From Herminiimonas fonticola (GTDB lineage Bacteria > Pseudomonadota > Gammaproteobacteria > Burkholderiales > Burkholderiaceae_D), in the NCBI RefSeq assembly GCF_003293745.1, contig NZ_PTLZ01000003.1:124001-188000 (forward strand): 64,000 nt of DNA, in the 5' to 3' direction. Below, one piece after another: positions 9,404 to 17,895 of this stretch. A program made the position numbers and the translations under genes. Each line of letters opens with the position of its first letter. Positions within the stretch are counted from its first letter, which is position 1. The notes under the pieces are model-generated. The model was given only the letters and a program-made list of their open reading frames with translations. It did no database searches and had not been told where the DNA came from.

Positions 9404-9619
9404 GATCGACGCCCTATAAAAAAGCGATTGATACTTGATGCTACGCCTACCCGACTATCGTTTCGCAAATAAATGCGGAAACGATGCGCGTTGTACGCAC
9501 TTTATCCTGTGTATATGGGATAGCGGTTGCCTGTCATCCACGTATCATGAAAAGCGAAAATACATAGTTGATACAGCCGCCTGTCTTTCATTGGAATGAA
9601 CCCGCACCCGGAGCATGCA

Positions 9620-10504
9620 ATGCGCACTGAAAAACTATTTCCCATACGCATTGTTCGACTGTTTCTGATCGCGCTTATTGCATCTTGTTGCATGCAGGAA
9701 CCCGTCTTTGCACTTGACGATAATGCGTCCAGGCGCGCTCCCGTCATGCTGGCCAATGTGTATCACGCCGACATTGATTTGCACGCGTATTGGGTAAGCG
9801 AAAAATATGATGGCATACGCGCTTACTGGGATGGCAAGACACTGTGGACCCGTGGCGGGGAAGCGATTGCGGTGCCTGCATGGTTTGTAGCCGGCTGGCC
9901 GGAGACTGCACTGGACGGCGAATTATGGGCAGGGCGCGGAGGATTTTCCGATGCAGTATCGACTGCACGGCGGCAAGTGCCGGATGATATCGCGTGGCGA
10001 AAAATGCGTTTCATGGTGTTTGATTTACCTGCGCACGCCGGCACTTTTGATCAGCGATTGCCGATACTGCAAACTACCGTTGCGGCAATTGGATTGCCAT
10101 GGGTTCAATCGGTGAAGCAAAGCAGGGTGAGTGATCATCGCAGCTTGCAGAAAATGCTCAGCACGGTGACAAAGGAAGGCGGCGAAGGTTTGATGCTGCA
10201 CCGCGGTGCATCGTACTACCGCGCAGAACGCAATGACGACTTGTTGAAACTCAAGTTGCACGATGATGCCGAAGCACGCGTGATTGCCCATATCGACGGC
10301 AAGGGGAAACATGCCGGTCGCCTCGGTGCCTTGCTGGTCGAGATGCCGAACGGGCAGCGCTTCAAACTCGGGACCGGATTCAGTGATGCGCAACGCGCGC
10401 AGCCGCCTATGTTGGGTAGTCTGGTGACGTATCGTTTTCGTGGCGTGAATGACAGCGGCATTCCGCGCTTTGCGAGTTTTTTGCGTGTGCGCGAAGATTT
10501 GTAA
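9620..10504 (+). CDS. Secreted ATP-dependent DNA ligase, LigE type
   Basis: Minimal ATP-dependent DNA ligase, about 294 aa, with a hydrophobic signal peptide (residues about 9-31, likely cleaved after VFA), so a periplasmic or exported location is expected. The nucleotidylation motif is SEKYDGIRAYWDG with the active Lys at 62. Other ligase motifs include LDGELWAG, FMVFDLP, EGLMLH and LLKLKLHDDAEARV. Only the nucleotidyltransferase and OB-fold parts are present, as in LigE of Neisseria, Haemophilus and Alteromonas. I use ATG 9620 because GGAG lies 6 bases upstream; an in-frame ATG at 9596 would put a hydrophilic leader before the signal peptide. Family members have been linked to DNA uptake or extracellular DNA handling; the role here is an inference. 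Confidence 0.88.
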   Translation: MRTEKLFPIRIVRLFLIALIASCCMQEPVFALDDNASRRAPVMLANVYHADIDLHAYWVSEKYDGIRAYWDGKTLWTRGGEAIAVPAWFVAGWPETALDGELWAGRGGFSDAVSTARRQVPDDIAWRKMRFMVFDLPAHAGTFDQRLPILQTTVAAIGLPWVQSVKQSRVSDHRSLQKMLSTVTKEGGEGLMLHRGASYYRAERNDDLLKLKLHDDAEARVIAHIDGKGKHAGRLGALLVEMPNGQRFKLGTGFSDAQRAQPPMLGSLVTYRFRGVNDSGIPRFASFLRVREDL

Positions 10505-10587
10505 TTTCAGCGGATAAATTCTGCTGCTATGGATATACTGATTTGCCAGGCAGAACTTCAACAACACTCGTCCACCAAGGAGACATC

Positions 10588-11283
10588 ATGTTTATTCCCC
10601 ATTTTTCCAAATCGGTTATTGCCGGTTCGTTGATGTGTGCCGCATCGTTCGCCTGGGCTTTGTCGCTGGCTGATGTCAGCAACAAGGATGCGACGAGCGG
10701 CGTCAAGGCAGCGCTGGAAAAAGGCGCAACCATCGCTGTCGCCAAGCTTGGCGTTGAAAACGGTTTTCTGAATAACGAGAAGGTGAAAATCGGTATGCCG
10801 GCATCGATAGAAAAAGCGATGCCCTTGTTACGCATGACTGGTCAAGGCAAGAGAATCGATGAATTACAGGTATCGATGAATCACGCTGCCGAATCGGCTG
10901 TCGCACTGGCCAAGCCTATGTTGCTGGATGCTGTGAAGTCGATGTCGGTAAGCGACGCGAAGAATATCCTGACTGGTGGTGAAACCTCGGTAACGGATTT
11001 CTTCCGCCAAAAAACGGCTACACCTTTGAGCGCAAAATTCTTGCCGGTCGTGAAAAAAATCACAGATGGGAACGGCTTGTCATCCCAATACAATGCGGTG
11101 ATGGGCAAGGCCAGCGCCAGCGGTCTGGTATCGAAAGAAGAAGCAACGGTGGAAAGTTATGTCACACAACGCGCACTGGATGGTTTGTACACGATCATTG
11201 CCGAAGAAGAAAAGGCGATACGCGCTGATCCGGTAGGCAGCGGCAGCGCAATTCTGGGCAAGGTGTTTGGGGCGATGAAATAA
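10588..11283 (+). CDS. DUF4197 family exported protein
   Basis: Conserved family of unknown function found in proteobacteria. The product is about 231 aa with a signal peptide (SVIAGSLMCAASFAWA). The family pattern follows: VKAALEKGATIAVAKLG, NDEKVKIGMP-like NNEKVKIGMP, MNHAAESAVALAKPMLLDAV, ILTGGETSVTDFFRQKT and YVTQRALDGLYTIIAEEEKAIR near the C-terminus. ATG 10588 has an excellent AAGGAG 7 bases upstream; a longer in-frame reading from 10543 would bury the signal peptide. It is probably periplasmic and monocistronic. No catalytic residues are recognised. Confidence 0.85.
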   Translation: MFIPHFSKSVIAGSLMCAASFAWALSLADVSNKDATSGVKAALEKGATIAVAKLGVENGFLNNEKVKIGMPASIEKAMPLLRMTGQGKRIDELQVSMNHAAESAVALAKPMLLDAVKSMSVSDAKNILTGGETSVTDFFRQKTATPLSAKFLPVVKKITDGNGLSSQYNAVMGKASASGLVSKEEATVESYVTQRALDGLYTIIAEEEKAIRADPVGSGSAILGKVFGAMK

Positions 11284-11387
11284 AAATGAAGTAAAGGGGC
11301 TATCAAGATGAAGCCACAGCCATCAACTAACGATCCGAGTTCGGTAGTGCGATATTGCTGAGAGCGGGAGATGAGTGGGCAGTATCA

Positions 11388-12491
11388 TCATAATAATTGC
11401 TGTTGCTGATGTTGATGTTGATGTTGATGTGGTGGTTCTTGTTGCGAGGCAGTTAAAGAAAGCGGTTTTTGTACCGAACGCTCGTTCTTTCTGTACTCGC
11501 AAGGTGAGATGGACATATGCTTTCGGAATAATTTGGCAACGTGTTCACCACTTAAAAAACCGCAGCGACGTGCAATTTTATCGACGGGTAAATCTGTTTC
11601 AGCCAGCTGTCGTCGAACTGCTTCCAGACGTAGATGCAATAAGAATTCGTGCGGCGTCCATCCGGTTCCCCGTTTGAACTGACGCTGAAAATTGCGTTCG
11701 CTCATCGATACGAAATTTGCGGCATCGAGGATGTTGATAGGTTCTGCCATGTGTTCGGCAAACCAGCGTGAGGCTTGCTGGATTTTATTGTTTTTGCTTG
11801 CCTCGGGCACTTTCATTGGGCGTACTGTGGGCGGATTGTCCCGACGACGCTGACAAATCAGCAGACTTTCTGCCACCCGTTTTGCAACGCTGGGGCCCAA
11901 ATCGGCTTCCAGAAAATGCAGCGCCAGATCTGCAGCCATGCCGATATCGCTTGCGGTAAAAATACCGTCGTCTTCCGTAATCGTCGCTTCCCGTTCAATT
12001 TTGATTTGCGGGAATTCCTGCATCAATTTATCTTGCAATGCCCAATGTGTGGTCGCACGACGATTGTTGAGCAGGCCGGCTGCGGCCATGACGAATACAC
12101 CGGTGCAGATGGCACCAATGCGACGTACATTGCCTTTGACTTTTTGTAACCAGGAGAGCAGCGCGGGATCGCGATAAGCGTCGAAATTTCCAGTACCACT
12201 GACGATAAGCAGGCTATCAAATGAATGATTGTCGTGCGCTGGTAATGGGGAGGTCATGATTTGAACCGAGGCGGAGGATTTCACGATGCCGCCCTGTAGA
12301 GATAGCAATGATATTGCGTAACCTGTCTCGCCTACATATATGGAGGAAAGAAGTTTGTCACCAACACCGAATACATCTGCAATGCCGATAACATCAGTCA
12401 GGATCACTCCTTCAAAAACAATAATGCCTATATGCTTGATTGATCGAGAACAGTCGTTCAATGCCAGTGTTTTAAATGACATCACTTCCAT
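11388..12491 (-). CDS. GlxA-like transcriptional regulator (DJ-1/PfpI domain plus AraC HTH)
   Basis: Regulator of 367 aa. The N-terminal DJ-1/PfpI-like domain (about 20-210) includes VSGTGNFDAYRDPALLSWL and GAICTGVFVMAAAGLL, with the nucleophile-elbow Cys position. A C-terminal double HTH of AraC type (about 235-340) contains MSERNFQRQFKRGTGWTPHEFLL and KIARRCGFLSGEHVAKLFRK. The start is ATG 12491, preceded by GGAGGG. After the HTH a tail of about 27 residues ends in alternating His/Gln, encoded by a hexanucleotide repeat at about 11408-11430, which is unusual for the family. The ligand and targets are not evident; neighbours do not suggest a pathway. Confidence 0.9.
   Translation of the reverse strand: MEVMSFKTLALNDCSRSIKHIGIIVFEGVILTDVIGIADVFGVGDKLLSSIYVGETGYAISLLSLQGGIVKSSASVQIMTSPLPAHDNHSFDSLLIVSGTGNFDAYRDPALLSWLQKVKGNVRRIGAICTGVFVMAAAGLLNNRRATTHWALQDKLMQEFPQIKIEREATITEDDGIFTASDIGMAADLALHFLEADLGPSVAKRVAESLLICQRRRDNPPTVRPMKVPEASKNNKIQQASRWFAEHMAEPINILDAANFVSMSERNFQRQFKRGTGWTPHEFLLHLRLEAVRRQLAETDLPVDKIARRCGFLSGEHVAKLFRKHMSISPCEYRKNERSVQKPLSLTASQQEPPHQHQHQHQQQQLL
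11408..11430. repeat. GATGTT hexanucleotide microsatellite in the 3' end of the GlxA-like gene
   Basis: Three perfect GATGTT units (11408-11425) followed by GATGT, flanked by further GTTGCT-type units. On the minus strand it encodes HQHQHQ near the C-terminus. Unit length is a multiple of three, so slippage would change tail length without a frameshift. Confidence 0.75.
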
Positions 12492-12648
12492 GTTGCCCTC
12501 CGACGATTAATTCTTTGTCTTGTTTACTTTCCTGAAAAGAAAGTTATTGCTTTTTAGTTTGCTGCTCCCGGCAATCTGGGATGACAGCAAGCGGAGTTGT
12601 TTTTTTTACATCGTTCCATGAGATTACCCCATGTGTTTTAATCAGCCT

Positions 12649-12671
12649 ATATTTTTTTGTCAAAAAAATAT
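12649..12671. repeat. AT-rich perfect hairpin next to the OrfA gene
   Basis: ATATTTTTTTG (12649-12659) and CAAAAAAATAT (12661-12671) are exact inverted repeats around one base, ending 7 bases from the stop codon of the OrfA-like gene. It may be a terminator-like or IS-end remnant. The function is unproven. Confidence 0.45.
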
Positions 12672-12677
12672 TTTTTA

Positions 12678-12938
12678 TCATTTATCTTCCAATGAATCTT
12701 TCAATCGAGAATTTTCCAATGCCATTTCAGCAACAATTTGCTTGAGTCTGACATTCTCTTCTTGTAAACATTTCAAATCCTGCGGAAACCCTGGTAAAGC
12801 GCTGTAACGCTTTTTCCAGCTAAGGAATGTGTGCTCGGAGACGCCTGCCTGCCGAATCACGTCTTCCAATGGCATCCCCAATTCTTCCTGTTTCAAGGCG
12901 GCTGCAATCTGATCGCTGGTGGTAGTCCGCTTCATCAC
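12678..12938 (-). CDS. IS3/IS407-type transposase OrfA-like protein, orphan
   Basis: An 86-aa protein with an N-terminal HTH (SDQIAAALKQEELGMPLEDVIRQAGVSEHTFLSWKKRY region, residues about 8-48). It is followed by a leucine-zipper-like segment (LKCLQEENVRLKQIVAEMAL), the usual build of OrfA of IS3-family elements (IS407/IS2 type). No OrfB with the DDE catalytic domain lies downstream, and no clear IS ends or target duplications are seen, so it cannot move by itself. It may be a degraded insertion sequence or a domesticated DNA-binding protein. It lies just downstream of the Gly-rich protein genes on the same strand. Confidence 0.75.
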   Translation of the reverse strand: MMKRTTTSDQIAAALKQEELGMPLEDVIRQAGVSEHTFLSWKKRYSALPGFPQDLKCLQEENVRLKQIVAEMALENSRLKDSLEDK

Positions 12939-12960
12939 GCACTCTCTGATTTCTATTCCG

Positions 12961-13755
12961 TTACCGGGTAGCCGGGGCGACTGGCTCTTCAGCTGCTGGC
13001 TGGCTGAGCGCAGGCGTACTAACTTCAGGTTGAGCCTGTGTGACCGAAGAGGTTGTGACTTCGGATGGCGGCGGCGCTAAAGATGCGACCGGAGCTGCCT
13101 GTACTACAGGTTTGGGTTGTGCCAGGCTAACGGTAGGCGGAGCAACGCTGGGGCAGGAGCGGCCAGTCGATTCAATCGCCTTGCGATTGGCGTCGCTCTG
13201 GCATAGCAATGCGAGCGCAACGTCGTTCATGCCCATGGCACGGAACTCTCGTGAATCCAGTCGTCGTACGCAAGCATCGTCAACCACGGTGGTGCCGCCT
13301 GTCGCACCAAATCCGACTACCGACAAACCAAAGGAGGCCGATCCCATGCACGTATCGGATAAGGTTGCCGTGAGCGATGGTGAGATGACGCTAGGTACTG
13401 TCTTGACGGTATAGCTGCCGCCATAACCTACATATGCTGCGGTGTTATACGCACTGCTGCCCGGGTCTCCCACCGCACCGACTTCTGCCGCTGCCGGCCC
13501 GGCTGTAGTGCCGCTTCCATTACTGCCCGTGGATACCGAAACATTAACATTCGAAGAGCCGCCAGCTGCACTGCCGCCGGTAGCCGATCCGCCACTTGCC
13601 GCACCACCTGCACCACCTGCACCGCCGGTGGCGGATGAGCTTGATGAGGATGCCGGGCTCGATCCGCCTGATCCTCCTGGGCCATTTGCATATGCGGACA
13701 AAGCTGGTAAGGCGAATATTGAGGCTACCAGCACACCTAGAAGATTGCTTTTCAT
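12961..13755 (-). CDS. Exported Gly/Ser/Ala-rich protein with Cys-containing C-terminal segment
   Basis: Unrecognised family, 264 aa. A signal peptide (about 1-23, ending SAYA) is followed by a low-complexity Gly/Ser/Ala region (about 24-105). Next is an ordered-looking segment (about 125-205) with three Cys (DTCMGSASFG, VVDDACVRRLDSREF, LALLCQSD) and one more in GRSCPSV. A Pro/Ala/Gln-rich tail ends the protein. GGAG precedes ATG 13755. It lies 95 bases downstream of another secreted Gly-rich gene on the same strand, with a terminator-like hairpin between. It resembles extracellular matrix or amyloid-like proteins in composition only; no function is claimed. Confidence 0.75.
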   Translation of the reverse strand: MKSNLLGVLVASIFALPALSAYANGPGGSGGSSPASSSSSSATGGAGGAGGAASGGSATGGSAAGGSSNVNVSVSTGSNGSGTTAGPAAAEVGAVGDPGSSAYNTAAYVGYGGSYTVKTVPSVISPSLTATLSDTCMGSASFGLSVVGFGATGGTTVVDDACVRRLDSREFRAMGMNDVALALLCQSDANRKAIESTGRSCPSVAPPTVSLAQPKPVVQAAPVASLAPPPSEVTTSSVTQAQPEVSTPALSQPAAEEPVAPATR

Positions 13756-13784
13756 GGCTGCTCCATCACAATTTTTTGTTCTTG

Positions 13785-13817
13785 AAAAACAGGGGAATTC
13801 TCTTTCCCCCTGTTTTT
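13785..13817 (-). terminator. Terminator or attenuator between the two Gly-rich genes
   Basis: AAAAACAGGGG (13785-13795) pairs exactly with CCCCTGTTTTT (13807-13817) around an 11-nt loop. Read on the minus strand it ends in a run of five T's, directly after the stop of the upstream Gly-rich gene. Confidence 0.75.
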
Positions 13818-13850
13818 CGGGCTATCTGATCGATAGCTGTTTGCTGCTGA

Positions 13851-14477
13851 TTAGTCGTGAGCAAAAGCAGCTGAACTGCCGCCACTGCCGCCGTCACCAC
13901 CGATAGCTTTGCCGCTGAAAGCGGGGCCGCCGATCGTGATTGTTTTAGCTGAACCACCGAGATTCGTGTTGCCATCGGCTGAAGCGTCGGCTTTGCTGGA
14001 CGATATCGTGGTGCCGCCAACTGCCATGGCGTTGCCATTCAATTTTTGCTCATTGCCGCTTGTGTTGCCTGCTTTGGCAGTACCGCCGCCGCTGTTATGT
14101 TGGCCATAGCCGCGTTGGAAACCCTGGCTGCTACCCGATGGATTGCCGACAGAAGCATTGCTCGAAGTGCCGCCAGATCTAGTGTCGCCACCGGACGCTT
14201 TCACGCCGCCCGTAGCTGTATAGTTGCCGCCGGAATCGGCAGCGCCGCCCCAGTTAGTCTGATTTGCTGCGCCACCTGTTGCAGTCCCACCAGTGGTAGC
14301 ACCGCCGGTAACATTGCCTGAAGCTGCGCCGCCACCAGCACCGCCGGCACCACCAACTGAAACGGCGATGACTTTGCTTGGTTGCTGTTGTTGATGATGT
14401 TGTTGTCCGGGATAACCGGCGTATGCCGAGGCCGCGAACAACGAGGTGACGGCTATTGCAATGATGTGCTGTTTCAT
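13851..14477 (-). CDS. Exported Gly-rich low-complexity protein
   Basis: Unrecognised, 208 aa. A signal peptide (about 1-20, MKQHIIAIAVTSLFAASAYA) precedes a His/Gln patch (HHQQQQ). The rest is Gly/Ala/Ser/Thr/Asn-rich with many GG pairs and irregular GGxxxGG spacing to the end. There are no Cys and no TM helices after the signal. AGGAGA lies upstream of ATG 14477. Composition is like that of secreted glycine-rich, adhesin-stalk or amyloid-type proteins, but no known repeat (curlin, FapC) is recognised. It is first of a two-gene set with the protein encoded at 12961-13755, separated by a hairpin. A high-copy secreted structural role is an inference. Confidence 0.75.
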   Translation of the reverse strand: MKQHIIAIAVTSLFAASAYAGYPGQQHHQQQQPSKVIAVSVGGAGGAGGGAASGNVTGGATTGGTATGGAANQTNWGGAADSGGNYTATGGVKASGGDTRSGGTSSNASVGNPSGSSQGFQRGYGQHNSGGGTAKAGNTSGNEQKLNGNAMAVGGTTISSSKADASADGNTNLGGSAKTITIGGPAFSGKAIGGDGGSGGSSAAFAHD

Positions 14478-15310
14478 TTTTGATTCTCCTAGATAAGGGG
14501 TGTCATTTACTTTGTGATTGCGTTCATATAAAACCGATTGGAAGACAGAATTTTAAAAACGACTTTCTGTCTCCCATCAGGCTCAATCCACTTGTCCCAG
14601 CGGCCGTCTGGTTTCGTCTGGATTGGGTTGATAATAGGACGCCTGACTATTTACTAAACGACAAAACCTTGTCTACTTCGGACAGATGTACATGGCGCTT
14701 TTGTTTAGGGTTTTCGTCGTCAATATGGCGCGAAGATCAAACCTCATGGCGACATGCTGTTATATCGTTGCGCGAAAAAAAGAAAACGCGTCGACGGATA
14801 TTTTTGCTGTGCAATTTCTTTTTTGAATTTATTTTTCTGTTGCAAGGTTTTATTGCGCAGAGAAAAATTGCTTGTGCGATGAGATTAATGAAGAAGCCCA
14901 GGCATGCTGGCAATGAGGGTGTTTCGGAGCATCAGCGCAAATGAAAATACGCTACTCGCAAGAGTGAGAAAAAATAAAAAAGAGGATACGCAAGCTGCGT
15001 GGAACGGCGGCCATATCATCATGGCGCACGAGGAAAAAACGCTGCGAGTCGATTCACTCAAAAGTGGGTAGCGTTATTTCGAACAAGATTTTTGGCGCGT
15101 TGAAGTGGCAGTTAAAAATTCCATGCAAGTATCGGTGATTGCCTGCACTCTGTTCCTGGCGGATGACATGTTCGATACTCTCAACCATGTTGTTGAAGCT
15201 GATGCCGGACGTCATCAGCCTGTGTGACTTCCTGCATCAGCGATGGAACAGTTGAATGATTGAATGGCGTCTTGCGCCATTCATCGAATCGCACATGGGC
15301 GTGATTTTGT
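14478..15310. other. 830-bp stretch without a supportable gene
   Basis: Upstream region of the Gly-rich genes on one side and downstream of the SDR gene on the other. An open frame at 14480-14944 (+) lacks a ribosome site and looks random. A small hairpin GAATGGCG (15262-15269) / CGCCATTC (15275-15282) lies just beyond the SDR stop but has no T run. No RNA gene or repeat was recognised. Confidence 0.5.
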
Positions 15311-16219
15311 TTACCGAGTTGCGACTTGCATGTCGTTTGTGATCCAGTCAAAAACGGACGTATGCGTTGGCTCCCAAGCCAATTCCTTGCGAGCCTTGGC
15401 AGCAGTCACACGACTGTTGGAGCCGAAGGAATACACGGCATGACCGAAACCCCATTCCTTGATTGCTTCGTCGACTGGCCATGATTGCGGTGCGCCTAGT
15501 TTCAGACGTTTGGCGATCGCTGCAACGATGTCGGCATACGAGGCTTCGCCATTTTCCACGAAGTAGAAAGAGCCGGCCGGTGCATTCTTCAATGCCAGCA
15601 AATACAGTTCAACGACATCCTTGATATGCACGTTGGACCAGACGTTGACGCCTTGGCCTACATAGCGCGCGATACCGCTTTTTTGCGCTTGCATTACGAG
15701 TGGCGGGATTTGTACGCTATTCGGACTGACACCCAGGCCGGTGCCGTAGATCATCGTGTTGCACAGAATGACCGAGCGCACACCGCGTTGAGCCGCATCG
15801 ATAATCAATTTGTCGAGCGCTGCACGCGCTGCTTTTTCCGGCACGATGGTGACTGGTGTGTCTTCGGCAAAGACCTTGTCCGACTTCCATTCGCCGCGCG
15901 CATCGTCACCAATGACGCTGGAGCCACTGGTATGAACGAAGGCTTTGTTTGAGCCTTCGAGTGCGTTGAGCATGGTTTCTACCGAAGCCAGGTGATCGGA
16001 GCTGGCGGCGTTGATGACCGCATCTGCCTGTTTCGCTTCGCGCGCCAGGATGTCTTTATCTTCCAGTGTGCCGATCACAGGGTCTATGCCGAGTTGCCTG
16101 ACGCGGTCTGCCTGTTCTTGCATGCGTACCAAACCGCGTACTACGTAACCTTCTTTCAGCAGACGTGCTGCAACCGATCCGCCGATATAGCCTGCTGCGC
16201 CAGTGATGAATACGTTCAT
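15311..16219 (-). CDS. NAD(P)-dependent epimerase/dehydratase-type SDR
   Basis: Extended short-chain dehydrogenase fold, 302 aa. The N-terminal Rossmann motif TGAAGYIGG (residues about 6-14) and the following GLVR strand indicate a dinucleotide cofactor. AVINAASSDHLAS and FVHTSGSSVIGD are the middle strands. The classical YxxxK is not clear: only ILCNTMIYGTG appears where epimerases often have downstream substrate loops, so it may be an atypical or NmrA-like member. AAAGGAT precedes ATG 16219. It is divergent from a LysR regulator gene 175 bases away, the common layout for a regulator controlling its neighbour. Substrate unknown. Confidence 0.85.
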   Translation of the reverse strand: MNVFITGAAGYIGGSVAARLLKEGYVVRGLVRMQEQADRVRQLGIDPVIGTLEDKDILAREAKQADAVINAASSDHLASVETMLNALEGSNKAFVHTSGSSVIGDDARGEWKSDKVFAEDTPVTIVPEKAARAALDKLIIDAAQRGVRSVILCNTMIYGTGLGVSPNSVQIPPLVMQAQKSGIARYVGQGVNVWSNVHIKDVVELYLLALKNAPAGSFYFVENGEASYADIVAAIAKRLKLGAPQSWPVDEAIKEWGFGHAVYSFGSNSRVTAAKARKELAWEPTHTSVFDWITNDMQVATR

Positions 16220-16394
16220 GTTTTATCCTTTGTAGAGTTGATCTATCTGGTGGCTTGCTCCGTGCCGGAGTTTTCCGGCTGCAGGAGCAAGTGCATGGAC
16301 GTACTATGCCGGCATTTATTGTTGAGAAAAATAGCTGTATTATCAAAACATACTTTCTCTAAAATCAATAATAAGTTAACTATAAGTGCGGCGT

Positions 16395-17276
16395 ATGGAT
16401 ATCAATTCAGACGATTTAAAGACATTTGTCACTGTGGTCGATAGCGGCACCTTGGGCGCTGCAGCGATCAATCTGGGGCAAACCACATCGGCTGTCAGTC
16501 GCGCCTTGTCGCGGCTGGAAGAAAAACTGGCGACATCTTTGTTGACACGCACCACACGTCGAATGGAGTTGACGGATGAAGGTCATCTCCTTTTAAAGAA
16601 GGCGCGCAACATTCTGGCAGCGATGGACGAGGCGGAAGAAGCGATACGCGTGCGGCGACAAAGACCGAGCGGCCGATTGCGTATCGATGCGGCAGCACCA
16701 TTCATCCTGCATGCAATCGTGCCGCATGTAGCGGAATTCCGCGCGCTGTATCCCGAGATCACACTGGAGCTGACCAGCAACGATCAGGTTGCGGACTTGC
16801 TTGAGCATCGCACCGACATCGCGATACGCATAGGTAGCTTGCAGGATTCAACTCTGCATGCACGTGCCTTGAATTCCAATCCGCTTTATTTATTAGCGAG
16901 TCCGGAGTACTTGCAAAAGCATGGCACACCAAAAACGCCAGAGGAATTGGTGCAGCATCAGCTGCTGGGTTTTCTGCAATTTGAAACCGGTAACGCGTGG
17001 CCGATACGGCATAGCGGAGGCGAAACACTGATCGTTACGCCATCGATATTTGCTTCGAGCGGTGAAACTTTGCGTGCCTTGGCACTGCACGGGCAGGGCA
17101 TTGCCAGCCTGGCAGATTTCATGACTAGGGAAGATATTGCGGCAGGTCGACTGGTCAAAATCCTGCAGGATTACTACACGGGATACCGGCAACCCATCCA
17201 TGCGGTGTATTACAGGAATACGCAGTTGTCACGGCGTATCAGTTGTTTTCTGGAATTTTTGCAACAGAAGTTATAG
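16395..17276 (+). CDS. LysR family transcriptional regulator
   Basis: LTTR of about 293 aa. The N-terminal HTH (DLKTFVTVVDSGTLGAAA, TSAVSRALSRLEEKL, LLTRTTRRMELTDEG) is typical. The effector domain (about 90-290) is of the CrgA/DmlR-like group, with GRLRIDAAAPFILHAIVP and LYLLASPEYLQKHGTP. ATG 16395 is preferred; a GTG at 16386 is in frame, and neither has a strong ribosome site. The divergent SDR gene (15311-16219) is its likely target. The 175-bp gap has AT-rich LTTR-like sequence, but a specific operator was not assigned. Confidence 0.9.
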   Translation: MDINSDDLKTFVTVVDSGTLGAAAINLGQTTSAVSRALSRLEEKLATSLLTRTTRRMELTDEGHLLLKKARNILAAMDEAEEAIRVRRQRPSGRLRIDAAAPFILHAIVPHVAEFRALYPEITLELTSNDQVADLLEHRTDIAIRIGSLQDSTLHARALNSNPLYLLASPEYLQKHGTPKTPEELVQHQLLGFLQFETGNAWPIRHSGGETLIVTPSIFASSGETLRALALHGQGIASLADFMTREDIAAGRLVKILQDYYTGYRQPIHAVYYRNTQLSRRISCFLEFLQQKL

Positions 17277-17304
17277 TAATTTTATTTTTTTAAAAAACAA
17301 TAAA

Positions 17305-17895
17305 TTACGATTGAAAGTTAATGTTGGTTTGAATGCTACTTTCAATGCTGGCCGCTGCTTGAAAACACCAGTGCCAAGGCTCGTATATAAATCCTAAAGT
17401 ATTGTCGCGCGGGTAGGACAGGACAAATCCAAAGCGTCCTGCGTGTTCATGCAGCCAGCGATATGCGGCCGTATTTTCAAACTCTTCTTCGGTGGCGACG
17501 CAACCGGGCGTGTTGATATCGATTGCGCAACCAGTGTGATGTTCGCTGTAACCAGGTGGCGCGCTCAAGGTCAAAATCTTTTCGATAGGCATGTTGCGAT
17601 CCAGCTTGTTCTGGATGATTTCGATTTGCCTGTCGATGGAACGGAAGGCAGAGACGACTTCCAGAATCACATTGTCCTGTAAGGCTGCCGCCTTCATTTC
17701 AGCCCAGGCTGCCGCCGTCGCTGGCGTCATCATGTACTCGCGACCGTCGGCATCTGTTTCGCCTATTGCCAGTTGCTGTGCTTCCATATAAAACGGCAAT
17801 TTTTTCTGCGCGATCAATTCCAGCGCAATGCCCAGCTTTGCCAATTCGCGATTGATGCGGTTTTCATATTCGTGATTTCTGATTTTGTTTTTCAT
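17305..17895 (-). CDS. VanY-like D-Ala-D-Ala carboxypeptidase (peptidase M15B)
   Basis: Zinc peptidase of the VanY/DacY family, 196 aa. The signature residues are SAFRS, the zinc motif SEHHTGCAIDI (His and Asp ligands) and EPWHW near the C-terminus (third ligand His). No signal peptide or TM helix is visible: the N-terminus is charged (MKNKIRNHEYENRINRELAK), so it may be cytoplasmic or the start may be misplaced. It probably trims peptidoglycan peptides in recycling or remodelling. It stands alone, converging with the LysR gene. Confidence 0.88.
   Translation of the reverse strand: MKNKIRNHEYENRINRELAKLGIALELIAQKKLPFYMEAQQLAIGETDADGREYMMTPATAAAWAEMKAAALQDNVILEVVSAFRSIDRQIEIIQNKLDRNMPIEKILTLSAPPGYSEHHTGCAIDINTPGCVATEEEFENTAAYRWLHEHAGRFGFVLSYPRDNTLGFIYEPWHWCFQAAASIESSIQTNINFQS

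Noticed and set aside
14480-14944. 154-codon frame upstream of the Gly-rich genes
   Set aside because: No ribosome site, composition rich in Arg, Trp and Cys like noncoding sequence, and it begins within the promoter region of 13851-14477.
15262-15282. Hairpin after the SDR gene as an intrinsic terminator
   Set aside because: The 8-bp stem is exact but no T run follows on either strand, so it is mentioned only within the intergenic description.
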